64,000 nt of DNA, from assembly GCA_024291935.2 (NCBI GenBank), contig CM044315.1:52922385-52986384 (forward strand). The letters run 5' to 3'. Below, one piece after another: positions 1 through 10,324 of the stretch. The notes under the pieces are model-generated. The model saw only the letters and a program-made list of their open reading frames with translations. It made no database searches and was not told the DNA's origin. Position 1 is the first letter of the stretch. Each line of letters opens with the position of its first letter. The DNA is from Okapia johnstoni (taxonomy: Eukaryota > Chordata > Mammalia > Artiodactyla > Giraffidae). A program made the translations under genes and the position numbers.

Positions 1-1435
1 ATTTCACAGATCCCTTAAACTGCTACCATAATTTATATTTGTTTTTCTTTTGCTGATCTCATCTGGAAGATTTCCATTATTCAATCTTTAAGATCATTTA
101 TGCATTATTATGTGTCACCTAGTCTGGTGTTTATTCCTTCTAGTGTGTTTTTCATTTTAGTTATTGCATTCTTCAGTTCTGACCGGTCTGGTTCTTTCAC
201 ATATTTTCTAGTTCCTTATTAAAATTCTCACTGTGTTCATGTATCATTTCCCTTAATTCAGTTAGCATTTTTACTAGTAATGCTTTGAATTATTTATCTG
301 GTAAATTGCTTATTTGTGCTTTGTTAGTTGTTATTTTTTAAGTTTGTCCTTGCTCTTTCAGTTGAGACAGTTATGTCTTCTCATTTTGCCTAATGTTCTC
401 TGTCTCTATAAAATAAGGTGGAACAGTTACTTATTGCAGTCTAGAAGGAGTATCTTTATGTAGGATGTCACTATACAGTCTTCCACATCCAGTGGCTTTG
501 GAGAGAGAACTGGACTTGGTGTAAATATAAATCAGAACTTTCTTTGGGTGTTCCAGTAGCTATCACCCTGTAGATGATGGGGATGAAGATGGAGGGGCTG
601 TCCAGAGCCAACTTTGAGTCAGAGCTTGTCCTATGTTCAGTGGCTGTCATCACCCTATTGAGAGTAGGGTCAGGTCCCAAGTTGCTAGTGTGAAAGCCTT
701 GAAGGTTGAGTCTGAGTCAACTTCACGCCCTTCAAATGTGAGCTGTACCCCTTTCCCAGCACTGGCACCCTTACTCAAGAGGCCAGCAATGCTGGAGCAA
801 GAGGGGCCAGTGTGGGCATTCAGCTAACTCTGGAGCATGGGCTGTGGTAGTCTGGCCACAACGAGATTTAGACTGCTTCTGAGGAACCATCCACGTCAGC
901 ACCAGCAGTGGCTTCGCCCTCTCTGCTCAGACACTGCTTCAGGTTTGAGGCCCCTCAGTGTCTCATTGCTAAAGTCTTTCCTCTCTCATGGAAACTCTTG
1001 TTCCAGCTTGAAACTGCAGCATGAGGTAAGCAGGGCTGGAGTGTTCACTCAGCTCAGGTTGGGGTGCACCCTGGGGTAGTTGTGGGAAACCAGTCAGCAA
1101 ACTGTGCATTCTCAATCCACATTCTCTGCCCTGTGTACATTTCATGGGAGGGTCCAGGTTTCCCACAGCTGTTGGGTTAGTCCCACCTCCTCTCCCACCA
1201 GCCAAGGGGGCTTGTCTTCCCTCTGTTGAACCCAGGATTGCAGTACCCCATTTGTGGCCCCAGCCACTCACTCTCCAGGGAGGATCTCTGTCATGTAATC
1301 TCTCTTTTCTTCTGAATTCCCACCCAAGAGCACAGGTCAACCTTATTGCTTTTCTTCTGTTCTCACTAGATTCCATGTGAATTTTTCTTACAGCCATGGT
1401 CATACAGGAGCCTTTCTGCCAGACTCCATTTAGAT
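1..1435 (-). mobile_element. Old LINE-1-like 5' region, antisense (5'UTR and start of ORF1)
   Basis: The left 450 bases read, on the minus strand, like the coiled-coil start of an old mammalian L1 ORF1. The following GC-richer stretch (about 620-1400) looks like its 5'UTR. I recognise the wording of this family from memory only, and no frame is open for long. The left end is cut by the window edge. The alternative is an unrelated old LTR or an unassigned repeat. Confidence 0.4.
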
Positions 1436-1831
1436 CTTAGTGAGACGCGTTCTATATAGATATGTTTTTGATATTCTTAAGTTAATTTTATTTGTGCACG
1501 TTGACCTAGAGCAGAGAAATTCTCTCTAACACGAGTGTTTATCAGGTTTGTGTCTCCATTAGGTTAACCGAGTATGATCTTTTGTCATATATACAATAAT
1601 TTTGCAAATTTAGTTAACTTCCCTTTCTGTATGTCAGGATAAGAAATAGTCAATGCCCCAAAGAAGGAAGATATGGAAACCAAGACTGACTTAGAAAAGA
1701 ATAAAATAGAGGATTTTTATAAAACACTATTCACTTGATAAAGTTAATTTCCTGCTATTCATCAATGACTAATACAACAGCTCATATTTTTTAAATGGTT
1801 ACTATGAGAAAGACATCACAAAAAGTACTAA
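1436..1831. other. Unassigned intergenic DNA
   Basis: AT-rich sequence with no reading frame, RNA gene or repeat that I recognise. Confidence 0.5.
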
Positions 1832-2090
1832 TGCTGCTGCTAAGTTGCTTCAGTCTTGTCCGACTCTGCGTGACCCCATAGACGGCAGCCCACCAGACTC
1901 CCCTGTCCCTGGGATTCTCCAGGCAAGAACACTGGAGTGGGTTGCCATTTCCTTCTCCAATGTGTGAAAGTGAAGTCGCTCAGTTGTGTCCGACTCTTAG
2001 TGACCCCATGGAGTGCAGCCCACCAGGCTCCTCCGTCCATGGGATTTTCCAGGCAAGAGTACTGGAGTGGGTTGCCATTGCCTTCTCCAA
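1832..2090 (-). mobile_element. Dimeric Bov-tA SINE (Bov-tA2 type)
   Basis: Read on the minus strand there are two successive copies of the BovB-derived SINE body. Each copy contains the GGCAAGAGTACTGG-like block and the GTCGGACACGACT-like 3' block, and the tail is an AGC repeat seen here as GCTGCTGC at 1833-1840. The right-hand end abuts an antisense L1 3'UTR with no visible TSD, which is unusual for a SINE with an intact tail. Confidence 0.93.
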
Positions 2091-2776
2091 TCGAACCTGG
2101 ACTGGCGATCTATTTCACATATGATAATATGCATGTTTCAATACTATTCTCACAAATCATCCCACCCTCACCTTCTCCCATAGAGTCCAACAGTCTGTTC
2201 TTTATATCTGTGTCTCTTTGCTGTCTTGCATATAGGGTCATCATTACCATCTTTCTAAATTCCATATACATGGGTTAATATACTGTATTGATGTTTTTCT
2301 TACTGACTTACTTCGTTCTGTATAATAGGCTCCAGTTTCATCCACCTCATTAGAATTGATTGGAATGAATTCTTTTTAATAGCTGAGTAATATTCCATTG
2401 TGTATATGTACCACAGTTTTATTATCCATTTATTTGCCAATGGACATATAGGTTGCTTCCATGTCCTGGCGATTGTAAACAGTGCTGCGATGAACATTGG
2501 GGTACATGCGTCTCTTTCAATTCTGGTTTCCTCGGTGTGTATGCCCAGCAGTGGGATTGCTGGGTCATATGGCAGTTCTATTCCCAGTTTTTTAAGGAAT
2601 CTCCACACTGTTCTCCATAGTGGCTGTACCAGTTTGCCACCAACAGAGTAAGAGTGTTCCTTTTTCTCCATACCCTCTCCACCATTTATTGTTTGTGGAA
2701 TTTTTGATAGCAGCCATTCTGACTGGCGTGAGATGGTACCTCATTGTGGTTTTGATTTGCATTTCTCTGATAATGA
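2091..2776 (-). mobile_element. LINE-1 3' end, antisense (ORF2 C-terminus plus 3'UTR)
   Basis: The minus strand at 2300-2671 encodes the typical end of L1 ORF2, with blocks such as LPYDPAIPLLGI, CTPMFIAALFTIARTWKQP and YTMEYYSAIKKN. The 3'UTR follows from 2300 down to 2091. The element lacks its final 3'UTR portion and poly(A), being cut by the SINE at 2090. It is cut on its upstream side by BovB sequence at 2777. It is a defective ruminant-type L1 fragment. Confidence 0.9.
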
Positions 2777-3536
2777 CTGGAATTCCATCACCTCCACTAG
2801 CTTTGTTCACAGTGATGCTTTCTAAGCCCCACTTGACTTCACATTCCAGGATGTCTTGCTCTAGGTGAGTGATCACACCATCGTGATTATCTGGGTCGTG
2901 AAGATCTTTTTTGTACAGTTCTTCTGTGTATTCTCGCCACCTCTTCTTAATATCTTCTGCTTCTGTTAGGTCCATACAATTTCTGTCCTTTATCGAGCCT
3001 ATCTTTGCATGAAATGTTCGTTTGGTATCTCTAATTTTCTTGAAGAGATCTCTAGTCTTTCCCAATCTGTTGTTTTCCTCTATTTCTTTGCACTGATCGC
3101 TGAGGAAGGCTTTCTTATCTCTCCTTGCTATTCTTTGGAACTCTGCATTCAGATGGGAATATCTTTCCTTTTCTCCTTTGCTTTTCGCTTCTCTTCTCTT
3201 CCCAGCTATCTGTAAGGCCTCCTTAGACAACCATTTTGCTTTTTTGCATTTCTTTTCCATGGGGATTTTCTTGATCCCTGTCTCCTGTACAATGTCATGA
3301 ACCTCTGTCCATAGTTCATCAGGCAATCTGTCTATCAGGTCTAGTCCCTTAAATCTATTTGTCGCTTCCACTGTATACTCATAAGGGATTTGATCTAGGT
3401 CATACCTGAATGGACTAGTGGTTTTCCCTACTTTCTTCAATTTAAGTGAAAGTGCTGCTTTCGATATGCCAGCAAATTTGGAGGACTCAGCAGTGGCCAC
3501 AGGACTGGAAAAGGTCAGTTTTCTTTCCAATCTCAA
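2592..3536 (-). pseudogene. Chimeric open frame: BovB ORF2 linker fused to L1 ORF2 tail
   Basis: A 314-codon frame on the minus strand is open across three sources. Its first ~30 residues come from antisense reading of the BovB sense half. Residues ~31-253 are the BovB ORF2 linker between endonuclease and reverse transcriptase, including [23 protein letters not shown] and [11 protein letters not shown]. The last ~60 residues are L1 ORF2 sequence including [16 protein letters not shown]. It contains no complete catalytic domain. It is an accident of rearrangement rather than a gene; whether it is transcribed is unknown. Confidence 0.7.
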
Positions 3537-4808
3537 AGAAAGGCAATATCAAAGAATGCTCAAACTACCACACAATTGCACTCATCTCACATGCTAGTAA
3601 AGTAATGCTCAAAATTCTCCAAGCCAGGCTTCAGCAATACGTGAACCGTGAACTTCCAGATGTTCAAGCTGGTTTTAGAAAAGGCAGAGGAACCAGAGAT
3701 CAAATTGCCAATATCCGCTGGATCATCGAAAAAGCAAGAGAGTTCCAGAAAAACATCTATTTCTGCTTTATTGACTATGCCAAAGCCTTTGACTGTGTGG
3801 ATCACAATCAACTGTGGAAAATTCTGAAAGAGATGGGAATACCAGACCACCTGATCTGTCTCTTGAGAAACCTGTATGCAGGTCAGGAAGCAACAGTTAG
3901 AACTGGACATGGAGCAACAGACTGGTTCCAAATAGGAAAAGGAGTACGTCAAGGCTATATTTTGTCACCCTGCTTATTTAACCTATATGCAGAGTACATC
4001 AGGAGAAACGCTGGGCTGGAAGAAACACAAGCTGGAATCAAGATTGCCGGGAGAAATATCAATAACCTCAGATATGTGGATGACACCACCCCTACAGCAG
4101 AAAGTGAAGAAGAACTGAGGAGCCTCTTGATGAAAGTGAAAGAGGAGAGTGAAGAAGTTGGCTTAAAGCTCAACGTTCAGAAAACTAAGATCATGGCATC
4201 TGGTCCCATCACTTCATGGGAAATAGATGGGGAAACAGTGGAAACAGTGTCAGACTTTATTTTGGGGGGCTCCAGAATCACTGCTGATGGTGATTGCAAC
4301 CATGAAATTAAAAGACACTTACTCCTTGGAAGGAAGGTTATGGCCAACCTAGATAGCATATTTAAAAGCAGAGATATTACTTTGCCAACAAAAGTCCGTC
4401 TAGTCAAGGCTATGGTTTTTCCAGTGATCATGTATGGATGTGAGAGTTGGATGGTAAAGAAAGCTGAGTGCCGAAGAATTGATGCTTTTGAACTGTGGTG
4501 TTGGAGAAGACTCTTGAGAGTCCCTTGGACTGCAAGGAGATCCAATCAATCCATCCTAAAAGAGATCAATCCTGGGTGTTCATTGGAAGGTCTGATGTTG
4601 AAGCTGAAACTCCAATACTTTGGCCACCTCATGTGACGAGTCGACTTATTGGAAAAGACCGTAATGCTGGGTAGGATTGGGGGCAGGAGGAGAAGGGGAC
4701 GACAGAAGATGAGATGGTTGAATGGCATCACTGACTCGATAGACATGGGTTTGGGTAGACTCCGGGAGTTGGTGACAGACAGAGAGGCCTGGCGTGCTGC
4801 AATTCATG
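2777..4808 (+). mobile_element. BovB (RTE) LINE with inverted 5' segment
   Basis: Positions 2777-3447 are BovB in antisense and 3448-4808 are BovB in sense. The two halves meet within a base or so at 3447/3448. The inverted half runs from the linker region up to the GGDGIPV-encoding segment. The sense half begins about 35 bases further downstream in the element, at the segment encoding [11 protein letters not shown]. This is the arrangement produced by twin priming. The 3' terminus (the GTCGGACACGACTGAGCGACT-like tail) is missing; the copy stops at 4808 just before an L1 5'UTR, so a later deletion or insertion removed it. Confidence 0.93.
3446..4800 (+). pseudogene. BovB ORF2 reverse transcriptase, one stop codon
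   Basis: This encodes the RTE-type reverse transcriptase that copies BovB RNA at nicked target DNA. It is open from 3446 to a TGA at 4634-4636, and the same frame then continues to about 4800 with GRRRRGRQKMRW and DREAWRAAI. RT motif A (FIDYAKAFD) has its aspartates at 3773-3775 and 3791-3793. Motif B is GVRQGYILSP. Motif C is YVDD at 4073-4084, where the other copies in this window have YADD. The endonuclease domain is absent because the 5' part was inverted and truncated. The stop most simply comes from CGA to TGA at a CpG. Catalytic aspartates remain, but there is no start codon in context, no endonuclease and no 3' tail, so the copy is dead. Confidence 0.9.
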
Positions 4809-4827
4809 AATTAAAAACTAATTATGC

Positions 4828-6340
4828 GGGGGCAGTCCTAAGATGGCAGAGGAATAGGACAGGGAGACCACTTTCTCCCCCACAAAATTATCAAAAGATT
4901 ATTTGAACCCTGAGCAAATGCTACAAAACAACTTCTGAACGCTGGTGGAGGACACCAGGCATCCAGGAAGGCAGCCCATTGTCTTTAAAAGGAGGTAGGA
5001 CAAAATATAAAAGATAAAAAGAGAGAAAAAACAGAGTTAGGGATGGAGACCCGTCCAGGGAGGGAGTCTTAAAAGAGGAGAAGTTTCCAAACACCAGGAA
5101 ACCCTCTCACTGGTGGGTCTGTGGAGAGTTTTGGAATCTCAGAGGGCAACATAACTGGGAGGAAAAAATAAATAAATAAAACCCACAGATTACGTGCCTA
5201 ACTTCAACTCCCAGTGGAGAAGTAGCCCAGAAGCTTGCATCTGCCACCAGCAAGCAGGGGCTGAACAGGGAGGCACGGGCTCCATTGCTTAGGGTAAGGA
5301 CCGGGCTTGAATGCCCTGAGGGCAATCTGAGGGAGCTAATGTGAGATAACAACCCATCGTATGGGATAACCAGAGAGGAAACAAAAAAAAAAAAAAAAAG
5401 AGGAAAGAGAGAGAGAGAACTTCCCCGCGAAAAGCCCTAACCTAAGGCACTGCTGGCCCACTCACAGAACAAAGGACTGAGTGAATACCAAAGGAGAATT
5501 AGTGAGCTGCGGACCATCCCACCCCCTCAGGAGGATGGGAAGCAGGCGGGCGACAGCCAGATCTGGAAGACAAGGGGCAAACTCGGCCCCAGAGATGGCA
5601 CCCCCTACCAAACTGAGAGCAGGCTCCCAGTTGCTAAGCAAGTCTTCCTGGGATCCTGGATGGTTGACATCCACCAGGAGGGTCACAGCCAGAGATCAGC
5701 TACCCAGAAGAGACATATGGCACACCTGAGATGGCGCTCCCGCTGCGTACCCAGGAAACCCAGCGACTGAGACCAGGGAGGTGACAAGGCACGCTGCCCC
5801 ACCTGAGGAGAGTTCGCTCGCCAAACACCTGGTCGCCTGAGCTGCTCCTACCTGTAAAGGGCACAAAACGCAGGCCCAACCAAGTCTGTGCCTTTGTGGA
5901 GTACCCAAGAACCTGTGGGGTCGCACAGAGTTGGACACGACTGAAGAGACTTAGCAGTAGCAGCAGCAGAGAGAACCTGAGCCTGAGTGGCATAGATTTG
6001 GGAAGTGCACGCAAACCAGGGTCCGCCTTAGACAGTTCCCTGGCAGAGCAACCTGGATCCTGAGCAGTATAGACTGGGAAAGCACACACGCCATGAGCGA
6101 GGGCAAACCCAGACACTGGGAGCACTCCCCACACATGCCAGTGATATTTGTTTGCAGTGTTCCAGCATCCCTGCAGCACAATTGAACAAGTGAGCCTAAA
6201 TAAATGACCGCCTTGGCCCCTTTGTGTTAGGGCAGAAGTTAGATACTGAAGAGACTTGCAAACAGAGGAAGCCAAAATAAATGAAGGGGAAATGGCTTTG
6301 GAAGTGACAGGTTCCAAAGTAGGTTAAAACCCTGTAGTTA
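4828..6340 (+). mobile_element. Ruminant LINE-1 5'UTR, 3'-truncated
   Basis: It begins with the expected L1 5' terminus (GGGGGCAGTCCTAAGATGGC at 4828) and runs through the GC-richer promoter-containing 5'UTR. It ends near AACCCTGTAGTTA at 6340, before ORF1. A 5' fragment without ORFs is not a normal retrotransposition product, so a deletion, or the inverted 5' part of the L1 whose tail lies at 2091-2776, is likely. A short run of A (5383-5399) is internal. A 56-bp SINE/BovB tail is nested at 5916-5971. Confidence 0.85.
5916..5971 (+). mobile_element. 56-bp severely 5'-truncated Bov-tA/BovB tail with TSD
   Basis: Only the last ~50 bases of the SINE/BovB 3' end are present (GTCGCACAGAGTTGGACACG region, then an AGC-rich tail). 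They are flanked by the exact 8-bp duplication AGAACCTG at 5908-5915 and 5972-5979. The surrounding sequence is continuous L1 5'UTR. Confidence 0.85.
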
Positions 6341-8604
6341 AGATAACTAACTTTTGAGGGATTTATTTAAAAAGCTGAAAGTTATTTACTTGATTAGAAC
6401 ATTTCAGAGGCCATTGCTCTGATGTCAGGCTGATTCATATGCTTTCTTGAGAGGAAGGGAAATGAATGAAATTAAATCTATTGAAATGTGCATAACCAGC
6501 AGTCTCTCTTAGTTATGCCATAACCATTGGGAACATAAGATTTATGTGAATTTTATCAGATATGTATGTTCCAGTGGAAAACAGTGAGCATTGTATTCTA
6601 TACAAATGCTTACAAATTGGCTCAAGCACAATTGATGCTGTGTCTTCAACTCATTTTATAATTAATTATATGGTGAAGATAGAATCAGTTGTGTGCAAGT
6701 CTCTGTGAATGTGTGTATATGTATATGTATCTATTGAATGCAGATAAACATATATTCATTTCCTGGAAGTACAGAGTTAACAATCTGTAACTGAAAAAAT
6801 GAATGCCATTTAGATTACACATATCTAGATACTTGTACTTTCCAGGGAAGATTTAGCAGTGGAAACCTAATGAAATTTAATGCCACAAAGCCCACAAGAC
6901 AAATTCTTAAAGGAATGTACAGGTTTTAAAAATTGTAAGGTTTAGTACTTAGAAGATACAATTTATCAGTGATTCCCTAAAATAAGTAAATCAATTCGAT
7001 TAAGGGTTTAGATAATACCAACTGATGAGGCAAATAAACTTCAAAACTCAATGACTTGGTCCTTAAAAAGTTTACTTCTCATCCATGGTGCAGAGTAATG
7101 CAGGGACTCTTGGTGAGAATCTCCCCAAACTCGTTATTCAGGGTTGCATACTTTTTCCATTTAATGCGACTCTTATATTTAATGTAACTTTAGTACTTTA
7201 TTCAAGTTAGACTGAGAGAGGGTAGGATCCTGCATGTGTTTTCTGTTTGTTTGTTTGCTTTTGATCCAGACGTGAAAGTGGTATACATCACTTTTTCCTG
7301 CATTGAAGATAATTCATAAATAAGCACAAAAAAGACTGAGGATTGTGATGTAGTTTTGAATTTAGAAGCAAGCCAAATTTTCTGGCACACAATCCAGATT
7401 ATATAGAAGATGAATCAATACCACTCCTTAGAATCATACTAAAAGAGTGAACACAGTAAAACAAATTGTTTTGTTCTTGACTCTCCAAATAGAGAAAGTA
7501 AAATCATGATTAACCTGAGGTGTCAAAATACTAAATGTAGCCATTCACATAAATAAATCATTCACATGATTTTCTGGTTTTCTATGTTCCAAAAGTTTGG
7601 TAAGGATGTCAAAGAAATTCTTAAACTGTTAAAATTGTTTAATTCTCCAAAACTTAGAGGGTTTACCAATTATTCTCAGACATGGGAGTTCAAACAATAA
7701 TTAAAATAACTTTTTAAAAAATAATTATTCCCCAAGACTGTGGCCCAAACACATTACTTTCCAAGGGTGAAGTACTATCATATACACCTAGAAAATCACC
7801 TCAAAGAATTCTGATGTGCACACCTTACCTACATCTTAACAACTCCTTCCTCCCCCTCAAAGAAACACCACAGTTTTAATAATATCAACCAATAAGAAAT
7901 TTCTAATATCTCCACTTAACTCTTACATGAAAAAATATACAAGTGGATATTTACAGTGATCAGTAAAGTTTGGGGGAAAAAAAAAACTTTCAAAAAAATA
8001 AGCCCCCAAATACAAGCCATGATAGATACTTACCATATCTATTATTCTGTTACTCTAGGAAATATACAAAAACAAAATTATGTATTTTTATCCTTGATGC
8101 TTGCAATCTCTTTGGGGGGACACTTTTGAAGCCAATAAAGAAAAAGACTGTGCCAGAGACAGTTTGTGATAACTAAATATCAAACCAGTGTTTTATCATG
8201 ATCGGTCTCCCTTACAGTGAGGCAGGGATTCTATGACTGATATGTCTCAAATAAACAGGACCAGAAGTAATTAAAACCTGTTAGGAATCATTGTGGCTTA
8301 TCTATCTCCTTGTTTTCCCACCACAGAAGACTTGGAGCCAAATGTGCTATATGGCACTCTCATAAGTAACGGAGCCATGGCATTCAACCCTATGAGAGTG
8401 ACCAAGTATGTAATGTATGTGTGTGTGTATGTGTGTGTGCATGGGTGCACATGTGCCTACCTGTTTATTATACCACTAAGTTTTTGGAGTTTGTCTTTTT
8501 GGATAATAATATTATGTTGGCTAATAAAAAGTCCTTATGTAATCCTAGACTGGGTTATATAGAAAAGAAACAAATAGCTTGTTTTAAAAACACAGATTAA
8601 TTAA
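6341..8604. other. Unassigned intergenic DNA
   Basis: AT-rich sequence with no coding frame above about 70 codons that looks real and no repeat family that I recognise. A short interrupted TG run lies at about 8408-8446. Confidence 0.5.
8408..8446. repeat. Interrupted (TG)n microsatellite
   Basis: Alternating TG units broken by TA and CA steps. Confidence 0.85.
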
Positions 8605-8975
8605 CTAAACAAACATTATTTGAGGTACATTTTATGTGCCAGGGATTTTTCTGGAATTGGAGATACCTACTGAGGACAAGGAAATGGCAAGCCACTCCAG
8701 TATTCTTGCCTGGATAATTCCATGAACAGGGAGCCTGGTGGGCTGCAGTCCATGGGGTTGCAAGGAGTCAGACACGACTTGGCAATTAAACAGCAACAAC
8801 AAAACAACAATGAGTAATACATAGTTATTGTCCTTAAGGGAAAACAGACACAGAATCAAAATGAGTTGCAACAAACATTAAAGGTATTTTATAGAAATGT
8901 GTTCAGTGTACAGTGGGACTTTAACCAGGGAATGTTCCATTCAGCCTGGGGTTCATGGGCAGTAGTTCGGTAAAA
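8605..8975 (-). mobile_element. L2 LINE 3' remnant, split by a SINE
   Basis: The text TTTATGTGCCAGGGATTTTT at 8629-8648 and the stretch after the SINE (about 8816-8960) follow the antisense order of an L2 3' end. The match is old and weak, so the ends are guesses. Confidence 0.4.
8675..8815 (+). mobile_element. Bov-tA SINE monomer
   Basis: This is the sense SINE body (GGAAATGGCAAGCCACTCCAG, GGAGCCTGGTGGGCTGCAGT, GTCAGACACGACT), with a CAA-rich tail at about 8797-8813. It is inserted in the L2 remnant. The duplication at the ends is not clear. Confidence 0.9.
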
Positions 8976-9683
8976 AAAAAAATAGAATAACTTTTCAGCA
9001 AAATATTGATGTCCTTCATGGTTTGGATCTTCTATTATTTCGAATGTGTTAATAACTTTCAACCTAGCTGATGCTGCTCTGACCGCCTACCCTAATGTGT
9101 GAATTTGGCTGAGCGAAGTCAGCAGAATCAGTATCTATTGGAACTATTATTTGTACATGGAATAACTTCAAAATTTGGTTACAAGTAGTATAGCCACAGT
9201 GATTAATTTCTTACCTAATGTGGAGTCTCCTATTAATGGAGTTGCTATTTCTAACAATAAAATATGCATTTAAATAGGATAAAAGAAGAACATCTTTCAA
9301 AAATGAGAGGAAAAGATTCTTAATTTAAGTTTGCCAGAGGGTGGATCCAATTTTCATTTTGAATAGAATATTCCTGTAGTAATTATCTTACTATTTAAGA
9401 ACAAGAATAATTAGTGTAGCAATCTCCTAATCTTATAGTACTCACAATTCAGAGGTGAAAACATTATAACCCTAAGTAAATTATAGAGGTTTAATTATAC
9501 TATAAAGTTTGAATGCAGAGATGCGTGAATATTTAAACAATTTTATGACACATAGACACATACACAAGTGTAATAAGTAAATGTGTATTTCTTCTATATT
9601 TTAAAAAGGAATAATGTAACTTGTGGCAAAAAAAAATCTTTAAAAAATAATTTAAATTATTTAAATTACTTTGTAAATTAGCT
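8976..9683. other. Unassigned intergenic DNA
   Basis: AT-rich; nothing recognised. Confidence 0.5.
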
Positions 9684-10324
9684 TGAGATGGCAGAGTAAA
9701 AGGATGTTTGCTCACTACTTTTACAAGAACACTGGAATCACAACTAAGTGCTGAACAACCCATGATAAAGAAATGCTGGAACCTACCAGGAAAGATACCC
9801 TACATGCAAGGACAAAGGAGAAACCATGTCAAGACAGTGAGAGCACTGTGACAGAGACTAAATCATTACCATATCCACCAAGTGGGCAACCCATAGACCA
9901 GAGAACAACTGTACCACAGAGTTTCTCCAACTGGAGTGCAAGTTCTAAGACCTACAACAGCCTTTCCAGACTGGCGGGGGTGGGGGGGATTGGTAATAGG
10001 AGGAGGAGCAGTCCCCCAGAGAGTCTGATTTTGAGGGCCAGCAGAATTTGATTACAGGACTTCTACAGGATTGGGAGAAATAGAAAATCCACTCTTGGAG
10101 GGCACACAGAGGGTAATGAGCAATCCAGAACCCAGGAGAAAAAAGAATTGCCCACATAGAGACTGGACTAGACCTGCCTGCTGGTGTTGGAGCACCTCCT
10201 TCTAAGACAGAGGGTGGCTGTGTCTCACTATGCAGACAAAGACACTGGCAACAGCAGCTCTGGGAAGTACTTATTGGCATGAGCTCTCCTGGAGTCTGAA
10301 ATTAGCCCCACTAAACAACCTGTA

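Noticed and set aside
969..1403. 144-codon minus-strand frame
   Set aside because: It lies in GC-richer old repeat sequence; the residues are low in complexity and match no family I know.
5700..6317. 205-codon minus-strand frame
   Set aside because: It is antisense to an L1 5'UTR and crosses the nested 56-bp SINE tail, so it is a by-product of GC-rich repeat sequence.
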